From the NCBI GenBank assembly GCA_002753225.1, contig PDZS01000027.1, positions 1 through 59,787 on the forward strand: 59,787 nt of DNA, read 5' to 3'. The notes below the pieces were generated by a model. It saw only the letters and a list, made by a program, of their open reading frames with translations. It was not told the origin of the DNA and ran no database searches. The translations under genes were made by a program, and so were the position numbers. Below, in pieces: positions 9,491-20,400 of the stretch. Each line of letters begins with the position of its first letter. Within the stretch, counting starts at the first letter, position 1. The stretch is from Deltaproteobacteria bacterium YD0425bin51 (GTDB lineage: Bacteria > Desulfobacterota > Desulfobacteria > Desulfobacterales > YD0425bin51).

Positions 9491-11680
9491 CTATGGATGC
9501 GCAATTACCAATATAGTAGAAACCCGATTCAAAACACAACTGATTGCCCTGAAAAGATTTTCAGGATCTAATGCCCCAAAGCTTTCATCTAGAATAACAA
9601 TTTCTGCTTTCTGTAAAAGAGCTCTCGCTATATAGATTCTGCTTTTTTCTCCATGAGATAAATGCCAGCCTCCTTCTCCAACTATCTGTTGAAGTCCAGC
9701 CGGCATTTTTTTAATTAAATCACCAAGTCCTAGTTCATTACAAATATTTTCTGCTTCTATCAGATCGCTTTTTTTAGGAGGCCAATTACTCCCCATCAGT
9801 AGATTAAATGAAAGAGTTCCCATAAAAATATGATTTTCATGAAATTGTGGAGCTATTACTACCTTCTTCCGCCATTCATCTATTCCAATGGTTAACTGAT
9901 CAAAGCCGCCTAGTAAAAGAATGCCAGATATAGGTTTTTTAAGTCCAGCAATCAACATTGCAAAAGTAGATTTCCCACCGCCAGATGGTCCTTCCAACAA
10001 AAATCTGTCACCGCTCATAATTTTAAGGTTACAACCTTTTAATATAGGACGCAGGTATTCCCCATAACGAAAACTAACATCGTATACAGCTAAAATTGGC
10101 TGTCTATTTTTAGAAATATTGCGATTAAATTCAGATGAAGGAATAATTGTTGCTGAATGTTGAGCTTTTTTGCGGACAGCTGTCTGTAATAAGGGTCTTA
10201 CCTGCTTCCAGAATACAAAAAAATCTTTGATAGCTGACATATTGTCAACACTATTTCTTAATGCCTGAAAAGCAAGAACGATTCCTCCAATACTTACAGC
10301 AAGCAAACCATTTGATTCTAAGGGCATTACAAAGCTTGGGATAATTGCTATAAGTCCAATAATTGGCCATGCTTCAGCAATAATAACATTAATTTTTACA
10401 GTAGTATCATCAACTGAATTTGCTAGTTCACAATATTTTGAAAGTTTATTATCTTCTTCATCGTGAATACATCTTTTATCTTCCTGAACTAATCTGGTAC
10501 GATGACCTACCATCTGCTCAATAAGATCATTAGACATTGACCTATATAGTTCAATCTTATCATTTCTTTTTTTAAACCATCGAACATAAAAGAAAATGGA
10601 GATTATTATCCATGAAATAAATACAAAAGCGTGAAAAGTACCGCCAATTCCCATATTTAATACAAACATAGCAGAAACTAACTCAAGGTTTGAAATTATA
10701 GCTATACTGCCTCCATGTGCGGACAATTGTTCTACAACGTTAGATTCCATTACGCACCCAAAAAATTGGCCTGCTCCCTGATGTTTTATCTCTTCAGGTT
10801 CTAGATGAAGAATACCTAGTAACAAACGCTTCTTAAAAATTTCAGCGGTTCTTAGCATCATCAAAATAGATGAGTAGCTGATTATATATTCTAAAGGTGC
10901 AATTGAAACCATTATAAGTCCAACAGCATATAACCATATTGTATTTAATTCCCCTGTTATTGCACCTCGACCAACCAACCACCATCCCAGTAAAGTAAGT
11001 AATTGAATCACAATTCCTACAGATATAATTTTCAGGCTATATAGAGGTATTTTTGCGAATAAAACCTGTTTCCATATGCTTTCTGCAGGTGAAAGTCTTA
11101 AAATCCAGCATCCAGAAACTGCTTTTAATGCAAATTTTTCTTTTAAAATAGCTTTTTGAGAAGAACTCAATCTATCTTGAGATACTCCAATACTAATAAG
11201 AGATTCTTTTATTAAAGAGGCATCTCCCCCCTCGAAATCATATAAAATTGTCTCGCAAACTTTGGTTAAAGAAATCTGTTTTAGCTCATATTCAGGAGTG
11301 ATTATTATGAGTTTGTCTTTGTTCCCTTTCAAAAGAAGCAAAAACCTTTGTTCAAATTTATCAGGCAAAGAAAGTATTGCTGGACAAGAGTTACATAAGC
11401 AATCTTCAAAATTGGCATATGTAAATTCTACAGGCTCTGCTTCTATTCCAAGATTGTCAGCAATTTTTTGTATATAAACATTTAATTCCTTTTGATCTGC
11501 GGCTTTTATTTTTTCAAGTCCGCTATGCACGCTTACGTGACGCTTTATGAATTTAGATTTTTGAGCAAGAATTTCAATAGATTCTGGAAGTGAAGAAACA
11601 TGCCATGAATCTTTATAAAGTTCATCAAAATCGCAAATGACTTGCTCTTTTAGTTCTGATAGCTTTTCTCTATCCTTCAT
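9491..11680 (-). CDS. ABC exporter half (membrane plus ATPase), short C-terminus
   Basis: 729 residues. The N-terminal ~190 residues are soluble and of unknown type. The membrane domain covers about 205-500, with several hydrophobic helices such as the one in IISVGIVIQLLTLLGWWL. The ATPase domain has Walker A GPSGGGKS starting at residue 564, an intact Q-loop (IAPQFHENH), a degenerate signature LSHGEKS with His676 replacing the second Gly, and Walker B IVILDES. The protein stops directly after the switch-loop His (ILVIAHP), missing the usual 30-60 residue tail. The stop is 2 bp from the convergent exporter's stop. It is the last gene of the minus-strand biosynthetic operon, 17 bp after the ATPase gene, with a strong ribosome site GGAAGGAG. 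Likely role: export of the assembled peptide, perhaps paired with the C39-bearing half whose Q-loop is altered. Confidence 0.82.
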   Translation of the reverse strand: MKDREKLSELKEQVICDFDELYKDSWHVSSLPESIEILAQKSKFIKRHVSVHSGLEKIKAADQKELNVYIQKIADNLGIEAEPVEFTYANFEDCLCNSCPAILSLPDKFEQRFLLLLKGNKDKLIIITPEYELKQISLTKVCETILYDFEGGDASLIKESLISIGVSQDRLSSSQKAILKEKFALKAVSGCWILRLSPAESIWKQVLFAKIPLYSLKIISVGIVIQLLTLLGWWLVGRGAITGELNTIWLYAVGLIMVSIAPLEYIISYSSILMMLRTAEIFKKRLLLGILHLEPEEIKHQGAGQFFGCVMESNVVEQLSAHGGSIAIISNLELVSAMFVLNMGIGGTFHAFVFISWIIISIFFYVRWFKKRNDKIELYRSMSNDLIEQMVGHRTRLVQEDKRCIHDEEDNKLSKYCELANSVDDTTVKINVIIAEAWPIIGLIAIIPSFVMPLESNGLLAVSIGGIVLAFQALRNSVDNMSAIKDFFVFWKQVRPLLQTAVRKKAQHSATIIPSSEFNRNISKNRQPILAVYDVSFRYGEYLRPILKGCNLKIMSGDRFLLEGPSGGGKSTFAMLIAGLKKPISGILLLGGFDQLTIGIDEWRKKVVIAPQFHENHIFMGTLSFNLLMGSNWPPKKSDLIEAENICNELGLGDLIKKMPAGLQQIVGEGGWHLSHGEKSRIYIARALLQKAEIVILDESFGALDPENLFRAISCVLNRVSTILVIAHP

Positions 11681-11706
11681 AATTTACTCCTTCCATATTA
11701 TTCTAA
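11678..11706 (-). repeat. 29-bp stop/RBS/start junction, copy 1
   Basis: Reading the minus strand this segment holds the last Leu and Glu codons and TAA of the ATPase gene, a 17-nt spacer with GGAAGGAG, and the ATG of the ABC gene. It matches 23847-23875 at 28 of 29 positions. The only difference is one G/A in the spacer (minus strand). Confidence 0.85.
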
Positions 11707-13452
11707 CCATCGGCTATCATCAGACCATGCTATTTTATTAGATTCAAAAAATAAAATCGCATCTTGAGTAAATCCATTTATTGAAAACACAAAAAAAATT
11801 GATTTATTAATCTTTTCAATATCAACCAACAAATTTGCTTTTTTTAAAAAATTTTCAGCATCTTCTTTATTAAATTTTATATCCCGATTTTTCACTTCAA
11901 CTATTAACGAATAATCATTTTTAGGTGCTTTGGCAAAGATGTCTATTTCAATTGGGTTTTTATCTATCGGAGATGTCATGTATTTCCAAACAGATTCATA
12001 TTCTGCAAATTTAAAATCTTTTGGAAGATTAAAAGTCATTGAAATATAAGATTCTTGCTGAAATAGACATTTGTATTTCAGGTGTTTAATAATCATGTAT
12101 TCACCAAAAATTCCTTTTAATTGTCCATATTTTCCAGCCATAACATGAAAGTTATGTTTCCACTTTTCAAACAACGCCTTATAATTATTTGTAACTTCTT
12201 TTGGATCAAAAGAATATATATCATCTTCGTATTCTCCGAAAAAAATTTTATCGAAAAAATGATCTTTTATTCCTTGATAATAGAATTTGCTGCGGCCTTG
12301 CTCTATAATATCGCATTTAACAAGCGTATCTAATCGTTTTTCGAGTTCATATTCTGAAATTGGAAGCTGTAACTTGTTGTGAATTTCCTTTCTTGAGACT
12401 TCTCTTTCTTTATTTTGGCATAAATACATCATGATTTGCTTTGTTATACCTTGATCTTTACCGTTTAATTCTGAAAAAGCGTATTCAATGTATTCCATCC
12501 ATGTGCCTTTAATCTCACCGTCAGTATTTAATATCTCAAATTCAATAGTTTCCCTTAATCCTGTTTCTGTCGTAAATTTTTTTTCCTGATACATAGATGT
12601 AAAAAGAGCGCTGATATAAAATGGGTTTCCTTCTGTGAGTTCAGCCATTAAAAAAGCTATATCTTTTTCAATAGGGATTTGATAATAATCAGAATATCTA
12701 AATATCATTTCAATTGCTTCATCTTGAGGCATGTTAGTAAAAGTCCATTTTTTAAACCTGCTGGGTAATAATTTTTGAATCTCTCTCAAAAGCCATCCTA
12801 CCCAGCTGCCTGATACAATTAATGGTGCGTTTCTATATTCAGCAGTGCTAAGATAGCCTCCTACAAAATCACTGATTTGATGAGTTGTTGCTTTATCTCT
12901 ATATATATATCGATTCAAATATTGAAACTCATCGAGGATTTGGACAATATACTCATTTTGTCGTATAGCTGTAGAAAGAGGAGCGTCTCTTACCATCAGC
13001 CACATTGTATCTACACTCTCATTTTTATCTGCCGCAGACACCGAACGAATGAGATCAAGCAAGTGAGTTTGTTTTTCTTTTTTAGCAATCTGGATTGCTG
13101 TCTCATATGTAGATTTATCTTCTAAAGAAATGTATTCAGATTTCCTCGTTTTATAGGCAAGATATTGATATAAAAATGTCAAAAAGAAGTCTCTGCAAAA
13201 ATCTATTGCCCATTTATTTCCTTCTTTTACCTCATAATAAAAAGGGATGATTCCATTATTATTATCAAATGTTATATTGTATAATCTTTGAAGCACGGCT
13301 GTTTTTCCAGTCTTTCGCCTTGATAGTATCGCTGTGCTTTTTGAGAGACCTTTTTTAATTCCATCAATCCATTTTAAAAAATAAGATAATTCTTTTTTTC
13401 TTCCTGTAAAAAGAATTGGGTCCCCAATTTTTTCTTTTAAATACATTTTCAT
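11698..13452 (-). CDS. AAA-type ATPase with C-terminal PD-(D/E)XK nuclease-like domain
   Basis: 584 residues. The N-terminal ~260 residues look like the ATPase_2 (archaeal-ATPase/STAND-like) family: GRKKEL at 17-22, P-loop SRRKTGKT at 44-51, acidic Walker B in QILDEFQYL, and a GSWVGWLL sensor-like strand. The first residue of the P-loop is Ser rather than the usual Gly. A winged-helix-like section (about 340-400) follows. The C-terminal part has GEYMIIKHL and then EIDIFAK...LIVEVKNRD, the Asp...Glu-x-Lys pattern of PD-(D/E)XK nuclease-like (DUF234-type) domains. No membrane segment is seen. It lies 30 bp after the small NRPS, with AAGGAA as ribosome site for the first of two nearby ATGs, so it appears cotranscribed with the synthetases. 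Its role in the pathway is unknown; regulation, self-protection or defence are guesses. Confidence 0.75.
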   Translation of the reverse strand: MKMYLKEKIGDPILFTGRKKELSYFLKWIDGIKKGLSKSTAILSRRKTGKTAVLQRLYNITFDNNNGIIPFYYEVKEGNKWAIDFCRDFFLTFLYQYLAYKTRKSEYISLEDKSTYETAIQIAKKEKQTHLLDLIRSVSAADKNESVDTMWLMVRDAPLSTAIRQNEYIVQILDEFQYLNRYIYRDKATTHQISDFVGGYLSTAEYRNAPLIVSGSWVGWLLREIQKLLPSRFKKWTFTNMPQDEAIEMIFRYSDYYQIPIEKDIAFLMAELTEGNPFYISALFTSMYQEKKFTTETGLRETIEFEILNTDGEIKGTWMEYIEYAFSELNGKDQGITKQIMMYLCQNKEREVSRKEIHNKLQLPISEYELEKRLDTLVKCDIIEQGRSKFYYQGIKDHFFDKIFFGEYEDDIYSFDPKEVTNNYKALFEKWKHNFHVMAGKYGQLKGIFGEYMIIKHLKYKCLFQQESYISMTFNLPKDFKFAEYESVWKYMTSPIDKNPIEIDIFAKAPKNDYSLIVEVKNRDIKFNKEDAENFLKKANLLVDIEKINKSIFFVFSINGFTQDAILFFESNKIAWSDDSRWLE

Positions 13453-13482
13453 GTTTTAATTCCTTGATATTCATTTGATTTA

Positions 13483-16400
13483 TTATTCAAGATAAGTCAT
13501 CAAACATTTTGCCATCACTTCTACATTTGGCTCTATCATCATAGTAAGATGGTCTCCAGGAACTACACAGACATTAACTTTGCCTTTTGTTAATTTATCC
13601 CACCCTAATGTATCACTTTCATGCGCTTCATCTTTTGCCTTTATAAGTAATATGTTCGTTGAATATATGTTTTGCGGTTTTTGATAATAAGCGTTAACAT
13701 TTGCTTTATATACTTCCAAAAGTCCGCGAAGCTGTATAGAATTTGAATATGGCGGATAAATATCTGCTTCTATTAGGCGATTGTTAAGACAATTCAACTG
13801 CTGTTCATAAGATAGCCCTTTTAAATCTTCATATGAGATATTTAGCTCTTTTTTATACAAACTTTCGATTATGCCAGCTATTTCAATCAGCCATGAAGCA
13901 TCATCGTTTTTCGCGTTTTCTGAATTAGTATTTGCTTCCGGTGCCTGCGCATCTAAAATTATAAGCAATGCCACTTCTTTTCCTTGTTTTTGCAATTGCT
14001 GGGATGTTTCAAATGCTGCTTTGCCTCCAAATGAGTGTCCTAATATCCAGTAAGGACCATTAGCATCAACCATATGGATTGCTTTTATATATTCACTTGC
14101 AATCTCTTCAATTGTTTCTGCTGGCTTAGATTTGCCGTCTAAACCTTGCGGCAAAAGTCCGAAATATGAACGGTCTGTATTTAGGTTACGAATTAAATCC
14201 CAAAAATATATTAAATTTCCACCTGCACCCGGTATCATAAAAACAGGTTTTTTAGAATCACCTTGTTTCATCTTTACCAACGGAGACCATATTTTTGAAT
14301 TTTCTGGTTTTAATATTAACTCTGCAAGTTCTGCAATAGTTGGATGCTGAAATAGGTTTGAAAGAGGCAGATGCATCTCAAATTCCTTATGAATATATGC
14401 CATAAGTCGAACAGCAAGAAGTGAGTGCCCGCCTAATTCAAAGAAATTATCGTTAGTTCCTATTGGTGAAACACCTATTACCTGCTCCCAAATATTTGTG
14501 AGTCGGATTTCTATTGAATTGCGAGGAGCTATGTATCCTTTCAATTTTATATCAGGCTTTGGCAAAGATTTCCTGTCTATTTTACCATTTGGGGTCATAG
14601 GCATTTTATCTATCACAACTATTGATGCAGGGAGCATATAGTCTGGCAGATAAAGCTTTAAATATTCTTTTAGTTCTATATTTTTATTATCCGAAGTTAC
14701 ATAAGCAATCAATTTATCATCGTATAATACAACTGCTGATTCTTTGACTTCTGCGTGCTTGGATATAACTGACTCAATCTCACCCAATTCAATTCTAAAT
14801 CCCCGCAGTTTTATCTGATTGTCTATTCTGCCGATATATTCAATGTTTCCATCTGGTAGAAATCTTCCTAAATCACCTGTTTTGTATAATCTTCCAAAAG
14901 ATGTTTCAATAAATCTCTCTTTTGTCAAATCAGGGCGATTCAAATATCCTCTTGCGAGTCCATCTCCTCCAATATAAATCTCGCCGGGAACTCCTATCGG
15001 GACATAGTTTAGGTCTTTATCCAAAATATAAATCTGGGTGTTTGATATTGGTTTGCCAATGGAAACAGTTTTATCTTTATCGCAATGATAACAGGCAGCA
15101 TCTATTGTAGCTTCTGTTGGTCCATATAAGTTATAAAGTTTTGCATCTATACCTATTTTATAAAATTTATCCTTGATCTCTTCAGGTAAGTGTTCTCCAC
15201 CGCAAAATATCCGTTTTAAACTAACTGCTTCTTTAAATTTAGGATGCTCTAAGAATAGCTGAAATAGAGATGGAACTACCTGCAGAATAGTTATTTGCTT
15301 TGTGTTTATTGTTTCAACTAAATGATCAATATCTTTATGAGATTCAGGCGAAGCTAATAATAATTTAGCTCCAGAAATTAAAGCCGCCCAATACTCCCAT
15401 ATAGATGCATCAAAACTAAATAATGTCTTTTGAAAAACAATATCTTCCGATGTAAATGGTAATTTGTTTTGCATCCAAAACATATGATTAGAAAGAGATT
15501 TATTCGAAATCATTACCCCTTTAGGAGTCCCTGTAGAACCTGAAGTGTATATTACATAAGCTAAATTTTCAGGTGATATTTTTATTTTTGGATTATCTAA
15601 TGAATACTCATTTAATAATATTTCTTTGATTTTGTTTTTAGTCAAAACAATAGACGCATTTGAGTCACTTATCATAAAATCAATTCGTTCTTTCGGATAA
15701 GTTGGATCAATAGGCACATAAGCTCCTCCAGCTTTTAATATGCCGAGCAAACTTATAATCATTTCCAATGAACGCTCAACACATATCCCCACCAAAACAT
15801 CAGCGCAGACGCCATTATTTATCAAGTAATGCGCAAGTTGATTAGATTTCTCATTTAATTTTTTATAAGTAAGCTCGCTTTCTTCGAATATCACTGCAAT
15901 AGCATCAGGGGTTTTCTGAACCTGTTCTTCAAATAAATCAACGATGGTTTTATCTTTTGGATAATCGGCTTTTGTGTCATTCCACTCATAAATTTTTTGT
16001 TTCTCTTCTTGGGTTAAAATATTAATTTCAGAAATTTTCTTTTTTGGATATGAAATAATACTTTTTAGAATTGTTTGAAAATGGCCGTTCATTCTTCTTA
16101 TGGTCTCATCTTCAAATAGATTGTTATTATATTTCCATGCTGCTTTAAAAGAATTGTCATCATTCTGGATTATTAATAGGTCTAATTCAAATGCCGCTCC
16201 CAGCTGTTCTGATTTCAAATAGTTTAAAATCAATTTGCCTTTTTCTATTTTGTTTAGTGTAGTTTTTTTTAACTCCTCAGGTATTTTTTCTAATCCAAAG
16301 CTCACTTGATATACTGGAGAGATGGAAGGCTCACGTATAAAATTCAATTTTTCTATAAGCAGTTGAAAAGGATAATCTTGATATTTAAAAGCTGATAAGA

Positions 16401-17496
16401 CGGTATTATTGATTTCATTAATCATTTCATATACGCTGGGATTTTCTGAAAAATCAGCCCTTAATACAACAGGATTGATAAAGTAACCAAATATTTTATC
16501 AAAATCTGATTTGGTTCTTCCAAGAAATGGTGAACCTACAATAATATCATTTTTTCCTGTATATCGGTGAAGAAGAATCATATAAGCTGTTAAAAATATA
16601 ACATAGGGTGTTGTTTGTAAAGAATTTGATAAATCTGCATCCACATCAAATGTTTGAATTTTTCCACAATATGTTCTGATTCTTGGTCTGGGATGATCCG
16701 TAAGTCCTTCTAAAGCTGTCAGTTCTCCTGATAACTGCTTTAGCCAGTAATTTTCTGATTTTTTAGCTTCTTCGCCGGTTAGCATTTTTTGATGCCATTC
16801 AACATAATCTTTATATTGAAAGCTTGAGTATGGAAGACTTATTGTCATATTAGATTCATATAGAGAGCATAATTCATCTATAAAAATTTTCAATGACCAG
16901 TAGTCACAAGCTATGTGATGAAATACAAAAGAAAGGATAGAATTCTTTGCCGCTGAATATCGTGTGAGAAGTTTTATTCTAACAGGACTTTGTTCTAAGT
17001 CAAAAGGGGCATGAGACTCTTGTTTAATCCAGTCATTAAGATATTCGTCTGTCCACTCTGAAGTATCTATTATATATAAGTTTAAATTAGTCTCTGTGTC
17101 TTGTTGAATCTGTTGAAGACAAATTCCTTCTTTGGCTTTATAAGTAGTCCTAAGTATTGGATGCCTTTTAAATAATATTTTAAAGCATTCTTTTAATCGT
17201 TTAATATCTAAATCAGGCTGTAGAGTAAATAAACATGAAATATTATAAGCCGGGCTTTCCGGTGCAATTTGGTGCTGATACCATAAAGCCTGCTGTCCCA
17301 AAGAAAGAGGGAAAGCCTCTTTAGGTTCCAGACGTTCTTTAAAATATTTTATAATATCGAGCTTATATTTTTTTAGGGTGTTTAAAAGTTCATTGGTTAT
17401 AACCTCTTTAGTCCCTTCATATTTAAGCTTATCTTCTTTTACCCATAATTTTAATCCTTTTGAGAGTAATTCGTTTAAAAAATTTTCAATGTTCAT
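13483..17496 (-). CDS. Single-module NRPS: docking-C-A(Gln)-PCP-TE
   Basis: 1337 residues. Residues 1-52 match the TubC_N-type docking domain pattern (LLSKGLKLWVKEDKLKYEG, then a helical end). The C domain (about 62-500) has active motif HHIACDYWS from H193. The A domain (about 520-1005) contains the YTSGSTGTPKG loop and pocket residues read as DAWQFGLIDK, the classical Gln code. The carrier Ser is S1025 (LGGHSLLAVRL). The thioesterase (about 1080-1337) has nucleophile Ser1155 in GHSFGG and a late His in VPGDHLTMM. Its ATG overlaps the PKS stop as ATGA, so the two are translationally coupled. The C domain should therefore accept the polyketide acyl chain and condense it with Gln, and TE would release it. 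The A domain closely resembles module 7 of the giant NRPS, and the TE resembles the giant NRPS TE. Confidence 0.93.
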   Translation of the reverse strand: MNIENFLNELLSKGLKLWVKEDKLKYEGTKEVITNELLNTLKKYKLDIIKYFKERLEPKEAFPLSLGQQALWYQHQIAPESPAYNISCLFTLQPDLDIKRLKECFKILFKRHPILRTTYKAKEGICLQQIQQDTETNLNLYIIDTSEWTDEYLNDWIKQESHAPFDLEQSPVRIKLLTRYSAAKNSILSFVFHHIACDYWSLKIFIDELCSLYESNMTISLPYSSFQYKDYVEWHQKMLTGEEAKKSENYWLKQLSGELTALEGLTDHPRPRIRTYCGKIQTFDVDADLSNSLQTTPYVIFLTAYMILLHRYTGKNDIIVGSPFLGRTKSDFDKIFGYFINPVVLRADFSENPSVYEMINEINNTVLSAFKYQDYPFQLLIEKLNFIREPSISPVYQVSFGLEKIPEELKKTTLNKIEKGKLILNYLKSEQLGAAFELDLLIIQNDDNSFKAAWKYNNNLFEDETIRRMNGHFQTILKSIISYPKKKISEINILTQEEKQKIYEWNDTKADYPKDKTIVDLFEEQVQKTPDAIAVIFEESELTYKKLNEKSNQLAHYLINNGVCADVLVGICVERSLEMIISLLGILKAGGAYVPIDPTYPKERIDFMISDSNASIVLTKNKIKEILLNEYSLDNPKIKISPENLAYVIYTSGSTGTPKGVMISNKSLSNHMFWMQNKLPFTSEDIVFQKTLFSFDASIWEYWAALISGAKLLLASPESHKDIDHLVETINTKQITILQVVPSLFQLFLEHPKFKEAVSLKRIFCGGEHLPEEIKDKFYKIGIDAKLYNLYGPTEATIDAACYHCDKDKTVSIGKPISNTQIYILDKDLNYVPIGVPGEIYIGGDGLARGYLNRPDLTKERFIETSFGRLYKTGDLGRFLPDGNIEYIGRIDNQIKLRGFRIELGEIESVISKHAEVKESAVVLYDDKLIAYVTSDNKNIELKEYLKLYLPDYMLPASIVVIDKMPMTPNGKIDRKSLPKPDIKLKGYIAPRNSIEIRLTNIWEQVIGVSPIGTNDNFFELGGHSLLAVRLMAYIHKEFEMHLPLSNLFQHPTIAELAELILKPENSKIWSPLVKMKQGDSKKPVFMIPGAGGNLIYFWDLIRNLNTDRSYFGLLPQGLDGKSKPAETIEEIASEYIKAIHMVDANGPYWILGHSFGGKAAFETSQQLQKQGKEVALLIILDAQAPEANTNSENAKNDDASWLIEIAGIIESLYKKELNISYEDLKGLSYEQQLNCLNNRLIEADIYPPYSNSIQLRGLLEVYKANVNAYYQKPQNIYSTNILLIKAKDEAHESDTLGWDKLTKGKVNVCVVPGDHLTMMIEPNVEVMAKCLMTYLE

Positions 17497-20400
17497 ATTT
17501 CTCCGCTGATTAATATCGTTTCATTTTCTGACAAAAAAGATTCGCTAACCATCTCTATCAATCTTTTAATAGTTATACCTTCCATTATTGTAACAACAGG
17601 TATTTCAACATATAAACTGTCTTTTATTCTTCTTCTCAACTCAATTGCAATAAGAGAATCGACTCCCATCTGAGTCAAGGATTCTTCCATATTAAAATCG
17701 CTTAAATCAGATATTCCTATTAAATCCTGAATAGTTTGTAACAGAAATTGCAGAATTATATTTTTTCTTTCATCAGGGTTTGCATTTTTTGCTTTTTCAA
17801 ACAATCCTGCTTCACTATTTTTTTCTTGCTGTATCTCTTTCTCTTTATCAACCACATTTATAAAGAATTTTCTTTTCCGATTCGACCTTTTTTTAGCAAT
17901 TTGATTCCAATCACATCTCATCACACCTATCTGAGTAAAAGAATCAGATAGAATGCTTTCGAGAGCGAGCATCCCTTCTTCTTGCTTTATAGCCTTAATT
18001 CCCTTTGAAACTAAATCATTAGTGGCAGGTATAGCCATGGCTGTTTGAGCCCATAATCCCCAATTTATACTTGTAGCTGGAAGTCCTTGATTTCTCCTGT
18101 AATGAGATAGTCCGTCTAAAAATATATTTGCTGAAGCGTAATTGCTCTGTCCCAGACTTCCTATAATTGAAGAAACAGATGAGAGCATAACAAAAAAATC
18201 CAGTTCCATATTTAGTGTAAGCCTATGCAGATTCCAGGCACCTACTGCCTTTGGATTCAAGACTTTTTTAAACCTATCCCAATTTTGATGAACTATAGCT
18301 CCGTCATCCAAAACTCCGGCTGCATGAATTATTCCTTTTAATTTCGGCAATTCGTTGGATATTCGAGAAAATACTTTTAACATCATGTTTTCATCAGAAA
18401 CATCTGCTGTTTCTAAATAAATCAAAGCTCCTTTATCTCGAAATTTTTGAATTTCAGTTTTTGCATGAGATTTAGGTTCGCTTCTTCCAATCAAAACAAT
18501 ATGACACGCTCCTTTTTCTACCAGCCAGCCGGCAATAAGAAGCCCTATGCTTCCTAATCCTCCTGTGATGAGATATGTGACATCTTCTTTAATTTTTACT
18601 TTGTTTTGTGAAACTATTTCAGGATAAAGGGATGGACAATATCTCTCGCCATTTTTTGTAAAGGATATTTCATCTTCTTTGTAAATATTTTTAATTTCTT
18701 TTAATATCGCTTCAACAGATGAATGCGATTTATAATCTTCGATATCAATAACTCCACCCCATATCTCAGGATGCTCAGATGCTATTGTCCTGCCGAGTCC
18801 CCATAAACAAGCCTGAACAGGTTTTTTTTGATGAGCCTGATTAGTAATTATCCAGATTTTAAATCTTTCTGATTTTAAAGTATTGATTATCCCTTTTACT
18901 AAATTTAATAAGCTTTGGCATATATATTCCAATAAATTTTCCAATTCTGCTTTTGATGTTTCATTTGTGCATGAAGCATCAAGCCCCAATAAAAACAATA
19001 CAGGAATATATTCGTCGTTAAAATTTATTCCTGAAAATAACTGGGTAAAGGCTTCTCCATTTAATACACTAATACATTTTTCATTATTCTTTGCTAATTG
19101 ACTTATTAATTTATCTCCAAACCCTTTTTTATCCGGGATAATAATATAACTATCCGGTTTTAGGCTGCCTTGTTCTAATAACTCTGATTTTTCCCAATGC
19201 ACAGAATAAAAAAGATTTTTGAGTGAATGCTTCTCTTTAATTAAGATTGCTTTATCAATCTCTTTGGTAACAAAGCTTTTGATTTCAAACAAAAGCTCTT
19301 CTGATTCATTCCAGATTGCAGTATCGCTCTCAATAAAATTATCTCCGGTTTTTGCTGTTGAATGTGCCCAGAGCATTTCTGTAAATTTATCGCTATAAAG
19401 CTTTAATTCTGTCAAATGATAAGGTATATAAATATTATCATAATCAATCATTTTATCGAGCTTTTCAATTGCTGCAAAAAGTCCGGTTTGTAGGATTGAG
19501 TCCATAAGTCCGGGATGAATATCATATATCGGACTATATTTTGATCTGTTATTATTTTTCAAAAGAATCAAAACTTCTCTGTTTCCAATCCAGCTTTCTT
19601 TTATACATTGGAAATTACTCCCTAAATTATAACCTGCTTTTGTGAATTTATCATAAAACACTTTTCCGGAAATATTATTTGCGCATTTTTGCTTTATATT
19701 TTCAATATTCAATTTATCGTCTTTAAGCTTTTCGATATTTCCGATAATTATTTTACCCCGACAGTGTTCTGTCACATCTTCGTTTCCTTTTTCCATGCTC
19801 ATTATCTGAAAAAATGAATTCTGCTTTTTTGTATCTTCCAATATTACCTGGACAATTCTTTCTTTATTTTCCTCAATAGCAAGAAAATTTGTGAAAGTAA
19901 CATCAGAAATTATACATCTGCAAGTCCCGAAAATTGATTTGGCAGAAGACAAAAGCATTGATATATGAGCTGCCGCAGGAGATATTACTTGGTCATAAAT
20001 TATATGTTCCTTTAAAAAATCGGGATGTTCTTTATTAAAAACAGATTGAAACATGATTGTATCTTTGCATTTGATTTTCTGTCCTATGAATGGATGATAA
20101 GGGAACGCGGCAGATGCAATTTTTTTGTTTGCTTCAAATTTTTGCACTTCTATTTTTTTCTTCTGGAAAGGGATTATGCTTTTAGCAAAATTCCTTAGAT
20201 TTTGAATCTTTGGAGGTTCTTCGACTAAAACATGCACATTTGTTCCGCTGAAACCAAAAGAATTGATTCCTGCGATTCGAGTTTTTTCGCTTCTTTTCCA
20301 CGCCAATGCCTCTCTTGGCACAACTACTGGAATATCATTCCAATTAATTAAAGGGTTTGGAGTATTAAAATTAATTTGGGGCGGAATAAATTCATTGTTT

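Noticed and set aside
9491..9560. Frameshift as the cause of the short C-terminus of the minus-strand ABC gene
   Set aside because: Beyond the stop the DNA is coding for the convergent exporter, so there is no displaced tail to recover; natural shortness is simpler.
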